Source: Saprospiraceae bacterium (GTDB taxonomy: Bacteria > Bacteroidota > Bacteroidia > Chitinophagales > Saprospiraceae). From it: 64,000 nt of DNA. Below are positions 37,874 through 47,083 of the stretch, one piece after another. The notes beneath the pieces are model-generated. The model saw only the letters and a list, made by a program, of their open reading frames with translations. It ran no database searches and was not told the DNA's origin. The stretch covers positions 62,001 through 126,000 of the forward strand of contig JADKCF010000012.1 in assembly GCA_016714765.1 (NCBI GenBank), in the 5' to 3' direction. The position numbers were made by a program, and so were the translations under genes. Position 1 is the first letter of the stretch. The number at the start of each line of letters is the position of its first letter.

Positions 37874-39055
37874 ATGAGTCTTGCCCGTTCCGTTCATTTC
37901 TTGCTGATGCTGTTGGTTTCTGTTGTATTGCTTGAGCGTTGTCATCTTACAATGCAAGATTCTGCCACATCGGAAAAAAAAGTGGCAACATGGACGATGG
38001 AAGGTTTTGTCAAAGCAGACACTATAAACCCCATCTTAAAACCACATGACCCTGGTATGCTTTTTACTTGTCCTGTGACTAAAAAAGAAATTGCCTGGGA
38101 CCAACGCAACGTCCTTAATCCAACCGCTTTAGTCAAAAACGATACAGTATTTTTGCTTTTCAGGGCGCAGGATCAAACAGGAACCTCTAGGATAGGCTTG
38201 GCTTGGAGTACGGATGGATTACATTTTATCAAAAGAAGCACACCTGTTTTTTATCCCAATCTTGATACCATGAGAAAATATGAATGGCATTTCGCAAAAC
38301 TCACTAGTGATAAGCAGGAATCAGGGACATATTTTGATGGGACGGAAGATCCGAGAATAGTGCAAAGCGAAGATGGAACCTACATCATGACTTATACGGC
38401 ATATGATGGTAAGATAGCACGTCTATGTCTGGCAAGTTCTTCAGACTTGTTACATTGGAATAAACATGGCCTTGTTTTGAAGGAAAGTGTGTACAAAAAT
38501 CTGTGGTCAAAATCTGGCTCTATAGTGTGCAGGCAGGTCGGTAACAAAAGTGTGGCTACAAAAATAAATGGCAAATACTGGATGTACTTTGGCGACACAG
38601 ATCTATTTATGGCAGTCTCTGATAACCTGCTGGAATGGACACCGGTTTTAAATGATGAATCTAAAAAAATGATACGAGTACTGCATCCCAGACCTGGCTA
38701 CTTTGACAGCAGACTAGTGGAGCCGGGCCCACAGGCGATGATCACTTCAGAAGGTATCTTACTTATCTATAATGGTAGCAATGCTGCCAATTGCAATGAT
38801 AGCAGCTTGCCAACATTCACTTATGCAGCTGGACAGGTTCTTTTTGACAAGGACTATCCCTACAAACAAATTGCCAGAATGAACACTTATTTTTTACATC
38901 CGAACAAAGATTATGAAAAAACCGGCGAAGTCAATGAGGTCTGTTTTGTCGAAGGATTGGTGTATTTTAAAAATAGTTGGTTTTTATATTATGGCACTGC
39001 TGATTCCAAAATCGCAGTTGCTATAAAAAATAGTCCTAAGAGCACCTACAAATAA
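37874..39055 (+). CDS. GH130-like beta-propeller glycoside hydrolase/phosphorylase, lipoprotein
   Basis: Start at 37874 gives MSLARSVHFLLMLLVSVVLLERCHL, a signal with lipobox-like LERC; the open frame begins 17 codons earlier. About 393 residues in five-bladed propeller repeats: NPTALVKNDTVFLLFRAQD, TSRIGLAWSTDGLHF, GTEDPRIVQ (general acid Asp of GH130), MTYTAYDGKIARLCLASS, KINGKYWMYFGDTD, and EGLVYFKNSWFLYYGTADSKI. GH130 members act on beta-mannosides, by phosphorolysis or hydrolysis. With a glycosidase upstream it suggests glycan breakdown. No SusC/SusD pair is adjacent. Confidence 0.85.
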   Translation: MSLARSVHFLLMLLVSVVLLERCHLTMQDSATSEKKVATWTMEGFVKADTINPILKPHDPGMLFTCPVTKKEIAWDQRNVLNPTALVKNDTVFLLFRAQDQTGTSRIGLAWSTDGLHFIKRSTPVFYPNLDTMRKYEWHFAKLTSDKQESGTYFDGTEDPRIVQSEDGTYIMTYTAYDGKIARLCLASSSDLLHWNKHGLVLKESVYKNLWSKSGSIVCRQVGNKSVATKINGKYWMYFGDTDLFMAVSDNLLEWTPVLNDESKKMIRVLHPRPGYFDSRLVEPGPQAMITSEGILLIYNGSNAANCNDSSLPTFTYAAGQVLFDKDYPYKQIARMNTYFLHPNKDYEKTGEVNEVCFVEGLVYFKNSWFLYYGTADSKIAVAIKNSPKSTYK

Positions 39056-39237
39056 TAGTTAAACATAATACATAAAAGCATATTTTAAAAGAATTTAACA
39101 CGAAATAACTAATCATATTAGTTTTATTAAAATACTTAATATAATGTATATGTATCAATTAAATATAAAATAATAAAAATATATAAATACAATTAAAATA
39201 AATGCACTTATATATACAAAATATAACTAATATGATA

Positions 39238-39318
39238 TATCTTTGTGATGTGTAAGTTTTGGTTATTAAATTGTAAAATTCGTAGTTGCTCGTGAAAAGT
39301 CACGAGCACTTTTTTTTA
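39238..39318 (+). ncRNA. Candidate small RNA, copy 1
   Basis: A -7 element TATCTTTG (39238-39245) is followed by the motif agttttggttattaaattg (39255-39273) and an intrinsic terminator: TGCTCGTG (39287-39294), loop aaaagt, CACGAGCA (39301-39308), then a T-run at 39310-39317. No open frame covers it. Predicted RNA about 65 nt. The same 19-nt motif and layout recur at 39440. The flanking 39056-39237 is extremely AT-rich with no other feature. Confidence 0.5.
39287..39317 (+). terminator. Intrinsic terminator, candidate sRNA 1
   Basis: 8-bp GC-rich stem with 6-nt loop followed by eight T. It could also terminate readthrough from the GH130 gene, which ends 232 nt upstream. Confidence 0.85.
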
Positions 39319-39439
39319 AACACAATGGCGGCCTACTTTCAGAGAGAGTCAGGACGAATAAATAAAATTCAGGTACATATAGTCATATTAAACAATGTAA
39401 AAATATTTGGCACGGTATTTGAATTATAAAGAGTATATG

Positions 39440-39500
39440 AGTTTTGGTTATTAAATTGAGTAATGCCCGTGTTTTTCGTCTTACACGGGCTTTTTTATTT
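39440..39500 (+). ncRNA. Candidate small RNA, copy 2
   Basis: Begins with the identical motif agttttggttattaaattg (39440-39458), then a terminator with a different stem: GCCCGTGT (39465-39472) pairing ACACGGGC (39483-39490) and a T-rich tail. The promoter is unclear: TTTG at 39406-39409 could be a -33 element but no good TAnnTTTG follows. Same architecture as copy 1, 185 nt apart. Confidence 0.45.
39465..39497 (+). terminator. Intrinsic terminator, candidate sRNA 2
   Basis: 8-bp GC-rich stem, 10-nt loop, six T followed by A and more T. The decarboxylase stop on the other strand is 52 nt away, so the hairpin is not placed to serve that gene. Confidence 0.85.
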
Positions 39501-39548
39501 TCTCTATTTCATTCCAATGGACAACTGTTACCAACAGGCGCTTTCAAA

Positions 39549-40955
39549 TCAACCAAATGCAATGATTCTTTTGATGGTGGCAATCAGCTCATTTAAGTCT
39601 TTTTCTTCTGTAAATGGGTTCATGATACTAACCCTAAGATACACTAACTCTTTCAAAACAGTTTGGACAATATAAAACCTCCCATCTTCCAGCAAAGCCC
39701 TTCTTATATTTATGTTATTTTGATTTGTCTGTTCTTTGTTTTCTCCTTTTACCCTGAAGCAAACAATGTTGGATTGGGGTAATACTGCGAGTTCAAAATG
39801 CTCATCAGCCTTAAGCAACTCCCCAAACCTTCTGCCCATATCGTAACATTTGGTGAGATACTCATCAAATATTTCCATACCATATATAGCTATCAAGGCA
39901 TATAGCCTTACGCTCAGCATGATCTTAGTACATTCCATAGTACGTTTACCGTAATTGAACCATTCTTCATCGCCAGCACTCCACAGATATTGCGCTTTTT
40001 GGGCAAAGGTTCTATAACTATTGTGGCTTTCAGCAAAAAAAAGCATCGTGGTCAAAGATGGTGTCATCATCATTTTGTGAGCATCCACAGTAATGCTATC
40101 TGCCAGATGACATCCATCCATCAGGTGTTTGTATTTCTCAGAAAACACTGCCGGACCTCCATGTGCTGCATCGATATGAAACCACAAATCTTTCTCCCTG
40201 CAAAAACTACCGATGGCAAGAAGGTCGTCATAAATCCCTGTAGATGTGGTAGGAGCACTACCTACTACACCGAGGACTTTGATTCCGTCACGCTGTGCCT
40301 TGTGATAATAATCCCCGAGTAGGTCTACCCTCATTGTGTACTGATTATCCACAGGAATTTTGATCACTCCTGCATCACCCCACCCCATCACCCTGACTGC
40401 CCTGTCTATACAATAATGGGCCTCCTCAGAAACCATAAATGCATACTTCTCTTTTTGGCCAACGTTCCATACATCTTCCGAGGCTTTGACATTTCTTGCA
40501 CATATAAGCGCAGTAAGATTGGACAGTGTGCCACCTGATGTCACTATTCCATCACCTTCATCCAACCCAAAATATGGTTTCAGCCGATCTATCAGTACTT
40601 TTTCGAGTGTGGAAGAAGCTGCCGACATCTCATAAATAGCACCCCCACTATTGAGCATCAATCCTTCAAATCCTGCAAGGACCGCCAGAGGCGCCGGAGC
40701 ACTAACCTGATGTCCAATGTATCGAGGATGTTGTAGTTTTATTGAATTTTCCATGACAGCCTTGAAATATTCAACAGGATCTGCAAAAGAACGATCTGAC
40801 CAGTTTTGATAATTCTGATCCGGATCTATAAAATCAATTACTTTTTCATTGGTTCTGTCCAAATTGGCCTTCAGATCATCAGCCAACATGTCGACCAATG
40901 CGTGCCCACTTTTTCTAAACTCCTCAGAATCATATACCTTCTCCAATTTTGACAT
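39549..40955 (-). CDS. PLP-dependent group II decarboxylase (aromatic or diaminobutyrate type)
   Basis: 468 residues. Group II decarboxylase features: GYIGHQ-like substrate entry (HPRYIGHQVSAP), GGTLSNLTAL, HIDAAHGGPAVFSEKY with the PLP-contact Asp, and the PLP Lys in TVDAHKMMMTPSLTT. The family includes DOPA/tryptophan, glutamate and diaminobutyrate decarboxylases; the substrate cannot be decided here. Its start is 8 nt after the GH13 stop on the same strand, so both are probably cotranscribed, an unexpected combination. Confidence 0.9.
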   Translation of the reverse strand: MSKLEKVYDSEEFRKSGHALVDMLADDLKANLDRTNEKVIDFIDPDQNYQNWSDRSFADPVEYFKAVMENSIKLQHPRYIGHQVSAPAPLAVLAGFEGLMLNSGGAIYEMSAASSTLEKVLIDRLKPYFGLDEGDGIVTSGGTLSNLTALICARNVKASEDVWNVGQKEKYAFMVSEEAHYCIDRAVRVMGWGDAGVIKIPVDNQYTMRVDLLGDYYHKAQRDGIKVLGVVGSAPTTSTGIYDDLLAIGSFCREKDLWFHIDAAHGGPAVFSEKYKHLMDGCHLADSITVDAHKMMMTPSLTTMLFFAESHNSYRTFAQKAQYLWSAGDEEWFNYGKRTMECTKIMLSVRLYALIAIYGMEIFDEYLTKCYDMGRRFGELLKADEHFELAVLPQSNIVCFRVKGENKEQTNQNNINIRRALLEDGRFYIVQTVLKELVYLRVSIMNPFTEEKDLNELIATIKRIIAFG

Positions 40956-40963
40956 CTTCCGGT

Positions 40964-42835
40964 TTATAAGTTAATTTTAAAAACAACTGCACTGAATGGT
41001 TTCATAAAAAGATGTTTGTCGATGGCCATTCCCTCCATATTATAAGAAAAAATCAAATCAGACGCTACAGGTTGTGTTGGCAACATCACATCATTTGTCT
41101 CGGCATTATTGTTAAAAACTATGAGCAGCTTTTGATTTTCGAACTCCCTGGTATAAGCCAGAATGTTGTGCTGGTCAGCTAAAGGCAAAATATTGTAACG
41201 TCCATTTACAAAAGCTTGGTGGCTCTTACGCAACTGTATAAGTGATTTATAATACTCAAACATCGTATTATCAAAAACCGGGGTTTCTGTATAATTGATA
41301 TCTGAAAAATCTGATTGCGTTTCTACTTCAAAATGGATATCCTTCCATACCAGAGGCTTCCTATTGTCAGGATCATCTGCCCCGCACATACCCATTTCGT
41401 CCCCATTCCAGATGTGTGGCGCACCTACAAAAGTAAACTGGTGAAGAAGAAATAGCTTGGTCCTGTCAAAAGTCGTTTGATCAGGTTTACTGGTTTTATA
41501 CTTACGGTCTTCCTGTGGCTTACAATTGAATTTATACTTGCTAAGATTGTAAAATGAAGTTAATAACCGGGGCGAATCATGTGAAGATGCCAGATTCATC
41601 ATAGCTTGCTGGGTGTAATCCGGATACTTCAAAAAAATAGAGTCTATCTGTGTTCTAAATTGAGAAAGGTTGATCTTGTCATCCGGTTGGGCAAAGTAAG
41701 CTCTGGCCACTTTAAACCACTGATAGTGCATGACTGCATCAAAAATATCTCCCTTGACCCACGGTGCAGGATCCATGAGCTGGTCTGGCCATTTTGTCCA
41801 CCAATTTTCGCCAACGAGGTAAAACTCCGGATTGACAGACCTCACAAATTTTCTGAAATCTCTCCAAAATCCCACAGGTACATGCTCAGCAACATCCAGT
41901 CTCATTCCGTCTATACCGTCTTCGAAGTGACCGTTTCCATCTGGATCCATCCATCTGCAGCACACTGCAAAAATATGTTCTTTTACTTCCGGATGAAGAT
42001 TACCTTCGTATGGGTGACCAGGGATTTTACCATTTGTATCCACTTTTTTCAACTCAGGTAAATTTTTGATACCTATCCAACCTTCATATTCGAGTTTTGT
42101 CTTGCCCGTACTGTCTTTTATAAATCTGGTATGGTACCAATCTTTAAAAGGGGATGCGTCCAGATTTTCCTCTACATCTTTGAAAGCCCAAAAATTATTT
42201 CCAGTGTGATTCCATGAAAAATCCAGGACTACTCTGATGCCTTCTGAGTGCAGTTTTTTGACGAGGGCGATGAATTTTTTGTCAGCCGAGGTCCACTTCC
42301 ATGACGATGGATCTTTGTGGTTTTCGCTTGCCATGATTTTCAAATCTCCTATCGGGTCATCACCGAATGTTACATCTATATGATGATAATGCCTGGCATC
42401 ATACTTATGCAAGGAAGGAGCGTCATTGATCGGGTTAAAATATATGGCATTGATTCCCAGTTCCTTGAGATACGGTATTTTTTCTTCTACCCCATCCAGG
42501 TCTCCTCCATATCTCCTCATCTGTATGGTTCTGTAAAAATCCAATCCGGTAGGTTTTGCCCAGCTTTCCTGCTTATACCAGTTTTGACCCCATGGTGTCA
42601 AAGCCCAATCTGCAGGCAACGGATCTATCAGTGCATTGTCACAAGTCACAGGTGTCGGGTCGTTACCGGCATTGCCATTTCTGAATCTTTCTACAAAAAT
42701 TTGATACCATATAGCTTCTCTTGCCCAGGCAGGAGGCTGATCTGATGGGAGCATTGAATGCTTCTGATCATTTTTGGGGGTCATACATCCGGAAATTGAC
42801 AATATTATTGAAAGAACAAGTACTCTCATCAACAT
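40964..42835 (-). CDS. GH13 alpha-amylase family lipoprotein
   Basis: 623 residues. Signal peptide with lipobox ISGC (about residue 17). (beta/alpha)8 barrel with the conserved regions: the early GGDLDGVEEKIPYLKELGINAIYFNPI, VVLDFSWNHTG, the nucleophile Asp in DGMRLDVAEH, the acid/base Glu in LVGENWW and the transition-state Asp in ASSHDSPR. An Asn-Asp-rich calcium-type site precedes the barrel. The C-terminal beta domain is present. Subfamily unclear, possibly cyclomaltodextrinase or neopullulanase-like; the location is outer-membrane or periplasmic by lipobox. Start could be the second Met at 42829. Confidence 0.92.
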   Translation of the reverse strand: MLMRVLVLSIILSISGCMTPKNDQKHSMLPSDQPPAWAREAIWYQIFVERFRNGNAGNDPTPVTCDNALIDPLPADWALTPWGQNWYKQESWAKPTGLDFYRTIQMRRYGGDLDGVEEKIPYLKELGINAIYFNPINDAPSLHKYDARHYHHIDVTFGDDPIGDLKIMASENHKDPSSWKWTSADKKFIALVKKLHSEGIRVVLDFSWNHTGNNFWAFKDVEENLDASPFKDWYHTRFIKDSTGKTKLEYEGWIGIKNLPELKKVDTNGKIPGHPYEGNLHPEVKEHIFAVCCRWMDPDGNGHFEDGIDGMRLDVAEHVPVGFWRDFRKFVRSVNPEFYLVGENWWTKWPDQLMDPAPWVKGDIFDAVMHYQWFKVARAYFAQPDDKINLSQFRTQIDSIFLKYPDYTQQAMMNLASSHDSPRLLTSFYNLSKYKFNCKPQEDRKYKTSKPDQTTFDRTKLFLLHQFTFVGAPHIWNGDEMGMCGADDPDNRKPLVWKDIHFEVETQSDFSDINYTETPVFDNTMFEYYKSLIQLRKSHQAFVNGRYNILPLADQHNILAYTREFENQKLLIVFNNNAETNDVMLPTQPVASDLIFSYNMEGMAIDKHLFMKPFSAVVFKINL

Positions 42836-42980
42836 TACATATTTTAGTGCGAATATAATACAATTTGCACCACCAGAATATATGATATCTGTAATTTCTA
42901 AAAAGGCTAAAAAATCAGGATTTAGTTGATATAACTAAAAAATCAAGATTGTATTTGAAAAAGTGGCCTTAAAGCAGCAT

Positions 42981-44407
42981 TTATTGCTTTTCTCTTTTTT
43001 TCTCTTCGAAGGTTAAAATCTCATTAAATATCCTGTCAATTTCCTCACCAGGGATATCCTTGATTATGATTTCCTTTTTGGCATCCAGAATAAATATTTT
43101 AGGTGTAGATTTCACTCTTATTTTCTGATTATATCTACCATATTCGTCAGCCGTATTGATAAAGTCTTCCATACCTTTTTCTTTTACAGCAGGCCAGCAA
43201 GTATTGGTTTTGTCACCACTTTTAGTACAGACTCCCAAAACTTTCACGCCCTTGTCTTTATTTTTTTTATAAAAGTCTACAACATTGGGCATTATTTTTT
43301 TGCAGTGTCCACAATCAGGAGCCCAAAATATTAAAACCGTGTATGGTGACTGAATATCATACAACCTTACAGGGGTACCATCCTCCTCGTAGGTAGTGAT
43401 ATCCGGTATTTTTTTACCTATAAGTATTGGTCTGAGGTCATCAGCATTTTCACTCATTTTTTTGAGGTTGTCCTCATTTACCCATGATGCTTTTCCTTTC
43501 TTATAATAGTTGTCTACGAGGTGTACATATACGGCATCAAGGCCGACCATTTTCATTTGAGCATACTTATTGAGAAAATCAGCCAGGTAATATCTGTAGG
43601 CTTCGGGATTGCCTTCCAGTTTTCCGAGTACGATGTCCACAGCGCGAATCAGGGAATCAGGTTGTTGGTTGGAAAGTTTATTGACATAATAATCCACTTT
43701 CTGATGAATGAACGGTGTCCTTATTAGCGCATGATGCTGCATATTGATGTTATCAAAAAAATGGTGCTTATAAAAATAGTAGCGCCTGTATTTGACGGAG
43801 TCTTCGTTTCCGGTAAAGTCAGGTACTTCGATGTCTATGTTGGACTTGATCAGCATAGTCGTTATGGATTGGGGATGTTTGCTGATAAAATCTTTCTGAT
43901 ATTTTTTTACATCCTTATCCAGTTCATCCAATTTTTCCTGTGCAATTTTATTGGTTTCATTTTTTCCTTTGGCTCTATCGATTTGTGCCCTGAGGGTATC
44001 CGCCAATATCCTTTTATCTTTTAAAATAATAAGTAATCATAAAAATTCTTATTTTCATCACTCCCTTTAAATTTGATATTGAGCAAATCCTTGGCGTCAA
44101 ATTCCATGGTATACTTGCTTTCTTTAGGATCGACAATAAATTGTGTGAAAGCATTATCAGGCTTGAGTAATAACAGATATACTCCAGGTTCAGGTTGCTC
44201 TTCAGAATCCCAAACAAATTTACCCTTGGCTTTTGCAAATAAAGTATCTTTCACTATTTGCTTTTCGCCAAAATAGTTGCCCACTATCAGTGTATCATTG
44301 GTATAGTTTTTTATGGCTATCTGTACGGAATACTTCTGAGCATTCGCCTCTTCGCCCCACAACAAAATGAATACTAATAAGTAACTAAGGATAAAAATGT
44401 TTTTCAT
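42981..44407 (-). CDS. TlpA/ResA-like thioredoxin-domain protein with DUF4369 N-terminal domain (frameshifted)
   Basis: About 474 residues joined. Signal peptide (MKNIFILSYLLVFILLW), then a DUF4369-like beta domain, a helical middle region rich in Tyr/Lys, and a thioredoxin fold ending with the CxxC motif APDCGHCKK and STPKIFILDAKKEIIIKDIPG. Such proteins reduce or exchange disulfides in the periplasm. The frame breaks near 44023-44026 in a T-run: one added base gives YLLFLKDKRILADTL and continues. Alone on this strand; the pyrB gene begins upstream. Confidence 0.88.
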
Positions 44408-44526
44408 AAATAAAAATTAACTTCTTTTTTTTAACACCAGGCAAATAAACAAAAATATAGGTTCAGATAGTTTTATTTTTGTCCTGATTAATGTTTTTTT
44501 AACATCTGTTCGGTGTGCGCCGTCAA

Positions 44527-45459
44527 TCACATCCTTTTGCCTGCAAGCAAGTACAGTACAGCCATTCTAACCGCAACACCGTTTTCTACCTGATCCAAAA
44601 TGATCGATTGGCCTGAATCAGCCACATCGCTTGTGAGTTCTACTCCTCTGTTGATAGGCCCGGGATGCATGATGATAATATCTTTGTTTACGGATTCCAA
44701 AAGTTTTTTGTTGATACCAAAATACATGGCATATTCTCTAAGTGAAGGTATGTATTTTATATCCTGACGCTCCAACTGTATACGCAGTACATTGGCTACA
44801 TCACACCATTGCAATGCTTTTCTGATATCGTGCTCTACTATCACTCCAAGGCTCTCTATATACCTTGGTATAAGAGTAGACGGTCCACAAACCATGACAT
44901 TAGCCCCCAGTTTTTTAAGACAAAATATATTGCTCAGTGCTACCCTGCTGTGCAGAATATCACCGACTATTAAAACATTTTTACCTTCGACCGAACCAAG
45001 TTTTTCCTGAATTGAATAAGCATCCAGAAGTGCCTGAGTGGGGTGTTCGTGTGTGCCATCTCCGGCATTGATAATGTTGGCATCGATGTGTTTTGCGAGA
45101 AAATGATGTGCTCCTGGTGCCGGGTGTCTCATTACCACCATGTCTACTTTCATAGCCAGGATATTATTGACTGTGTCGAGCAGTGTTTCTCCTTTGCTTA
45201 CAGAAGAGGAGGATGCTGCAAAATTTACTACATCGGCTGATAATCTTCGTTCGGCCAGTTCGAAAGATATCCTTGTTCTTGTGGAGTTTTCAAAAAAAAC
45301 ATTGGCCACAGTTACATCCCTCAGAGATGGAACTTTTTTGATTGGTCTGTTGATGACATCCTTAAACTCAGAGGCAGTCTTGAAAATCAGTTCAATATCT
45401 TCTTTAGTTATATATTTGATACCGAGAAGATGTTTTGTACTGATTTGCGACTGAGACAT
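44527..45459 (-). CDS. pyrB: Aspartate carbamoyltransferase catalytic subunit
   Basis: Committed step of pyrimidine synthesis: carbamoyl phosphate plus aspartate. 310 residues with FFENSTRTRISFELAERRL, carbamoyl-phosphate-binding STRT, SVSKGETLLDT, VVMRHPAPGAHHF, GDGTHEHPTQALLDAY and MHPGPINRGVEL. No regulatory chain PyrI is visible. It lies 28 nt downstream of pyrR, giving an operon pyrR-pyrB. Confidence 0.96.
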   Translation of the reverse strand: MSQSQISTKHLLGIKYITKEDIELIFKTASEFKDVINRPIKKVPSLRDVTVANVFFENSTRTRISFELAERRLSADVVNFAASSSSVSKGETLLDTVNNILAMKVDMVVMRHPAPGAHHFLAKHIDANIINAGDGTHEHPTQALLDAYSIQEKLGSVEGKNVLIVGDILHSRVALSNIFCLKKLGANVMVCGPSTLIPRYIESLGVIVEHDIRKALQWCDVANVLRIQLERQDIKYIPSLREYAMYFGINKKLLESVNKDIIIMHPGPINRGVELTSDVADSGQSIILDQVENGVAVRMAVLYLLAGKRM

Positions 45460-45487
45460 GAGTTAGGTATGAGTTGATGTATAAATT

Positions 45488-46036
45488 TTATTCTTTCCCT
45501 GAAAATAACAGTACCTGATCCACTCCTTGTTTCTGCTGCCATTCCACACTGACATAAGCTTCATCTACAGCGTCTACTGCAATACCGAAGTAATCAGCTT
45601 TAATAGGAAAATGGCGGTTAAATCTCCGATCTACCATACACAACATTTCGATTTTGCGAGGTCTGCCGAAATCCTGCAGGGCTGCCATGGCAGCATGAAC
45701 CGTGCGACCGGTATAGAGAACATCGTCTACCAAAATGACATTTTTATTTTCAACCAAAAAATCAATATGTGTGGAAGAAGCTTTGATAGGTGTATCTCTG
45801 CGTCTGAAATCATCCCTGTAAAAAGTAATATCAAGCATTCCATATTTGAAGGATTGTTTACCCGTCATTTGTATAAGGTTGTCCCGAAGCCGTTCTGCTA
45901 GCAGTACTCCCCTCTCCTGTATGCCTACAATACATAAATCTTCTGTGTCGAGATGATTTTCGAATATCTGATGACATAACCTCAGAAGCGTAAGCTGAAA
46001 TCTATCTGATGAAACTATGATTTTTCCGTGATCCAT
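45488..46036 (-). CDS. pyrR: PyrR-type uracil phosphoribosyltransferase/pyrimidine regulator
   Basis: 182 residues with the PRPP-binding loop VILVDDVLYTGRTVHAAMAAL and FKYGMLDITFYRDDFRRRD characteristic of PyrR. In Firmicutes PyrR binds pyr mRNA to control attenuation and also has uracil phosphoribosyltransferase activity; whether the Bacteroidota protein regulates is not established. Its position immediately before pyrB fits a pyrimidine role. A near-leaderless promoter is seen upstream. Confidence 0.93.
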   Translation of the reverse strand: MDHGKIIVSSDRFQLTLLRLCHQIFENHLDTEDLCIVGIQERGVLLAERLRDNLIQMTGKQSFKYGMLDITFYRDDFRRRDTPIKASSTHIDFLVENKNVILVDDVLYTGRTVHAAMAALQDFGRPRKIEMLCMVDRRFNRHFPIKADYFGIAVDAVDEAYVSVEWQQKQGVDQVLLFSGKE

Positions 46037-46044
46037 ATCAAGGG

Positions 46045-46052
46045 CAAATATA
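46045..46052 (-). promoter_or_regulatory. -7 promoter element of pyrR
   Basis: TATATTTG on the minus strand, 8 nt before the pyrR ATG at 46036. The short distance leaves little leader, hence no room for a PyrR-bound attenuator in front of pyrR. The -33 element is unclear. Confidence 0.5.
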
Positions 46053-46139
46053 AGGTTTTTGTCATATATTGAATCAGGTCAAACCATAATTTTAAAATGA
46101 AAGATGTTTAAGATAAAGTATTTTGACTGATACATCACG

Positions 46140-47057
46140 CTAAATGGTCAGATACGGTAAAATTTTCTTACCTGTTTCTTCTTTCAATGATCTGATTCGG
46201 CTTATGTGTTTGACGTCTGAGAAGTCCCCGTGCTGTTTTCTGTATTTTAGAATGGCATTGGTGGTTTCTGGACTGAAATATGGATTTGTAGTGAATGTCT
46301 TATAATCAGCTGTATTAATATTTATCTTTTTTATCTTCGAAGGGTCCGCACTAAAATATTGGCTAACAGGTTGATATAAACTATCCGGTATGATATTCAA
46401 CTCTGTAAGTTGTTCTTTATAAAGATATCCTCCCAGTTTTTTGCGGTAAGCCATAATTCTTTTGACCATATATGGACCTACTCCTTTGATGGCATCTAGT
46501 GACACACTATCCGTGGTATTGAGGTCTACAATAGCCTGCTTATTCTCCATTGGATTCTTCTTAATTTTGATAGAATCTGTCTCGTTGCCTTTTTTCGGTA
46601 TCGTAATTTGTATGAAGTCTTTGAGCTCATTGACGAGATTGGTGTCTATTCCATAAATTGATTTTAGTTTATCGGTACTTTTTATGGTTCCTCCTTTGCT
46701 ACGATAAGAGATCAGACTTCGTGCTCCATATTTAGAGAATCCCAGAAGTTCCAACGAATCTGCACTAATACGATTGGGGTCAAATGCAAATTTTTGTTTT
46801 GTTTTTTTAACTTTAGCTTGTGACAGGGGCTCTTCCCACATGGTCTCTAGGGATCGGTAAGAAGAAGAGTCATCATCACCTGAAATATCAATGCTGTCAG
46901 TTGGGAAGTAGTACAAGCTTTTGTCTAGTGGCAAGGTATGATTACCCGATGATGGCCAGTATTCTACACCAAGTATGACTATCATCGAAAGAATAAAGAA
47001 AATCAGTATTCCCCTTCGTTCCTGTAATGTAAAGCTGAAAAATTCTTTGTAGTCCAT
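46140..47057 (-). CDS. Membrane-anchored helix-hairpin-helix protein (ComEA-like)
   Basis: 305 residues. One N-terminal membrane helix (RRGILIFFILSMIVILGVEYW) followed by about four HhH motifs with repeated hairpins: SADSLELLGFSKYGARSLISYR, TTDSVSLDAIKGVGPYMVKRIMAYRK, and NTADYKTFTTNPYFSPETTNAILKYRK. ComEA-type HhH proteins bind DNA for uptake or act in recombination; the repeats here support non-specific DNA contact. It is 26 nt downstream of cca on the same strand. Confidence 0.82.
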   Translation of the reverse strand: MDYKEFFSFTLQERRGILIFFILSMIVILGVEYWPSSGNHTLPLDKSLYYFPTDSIDISGDDDSSSYRSLETMWEEPLSQAKVKKTKQKFAFDPNRISADSLELLGFSKYGARSLISYRSKGGTIKSTDKLKSIYGIDTNLVNELKDFIQITIPKKGNETDSIKIKKNPMENKQAIVDLNTTDSVSLDAIKGVGPYMVKRIMAYRKKLGGYLYKEQLTELNIIPDSLYQPVSQYFSADPSKIKKININTADYKTFTTNPYFSPETTNAILKYRKQHGDFSDVKHISRIRSLKEETGKKILPYLTI

Positions 47058-47083
47058 ATTTAAAATGAGCAGATTTTATAACG

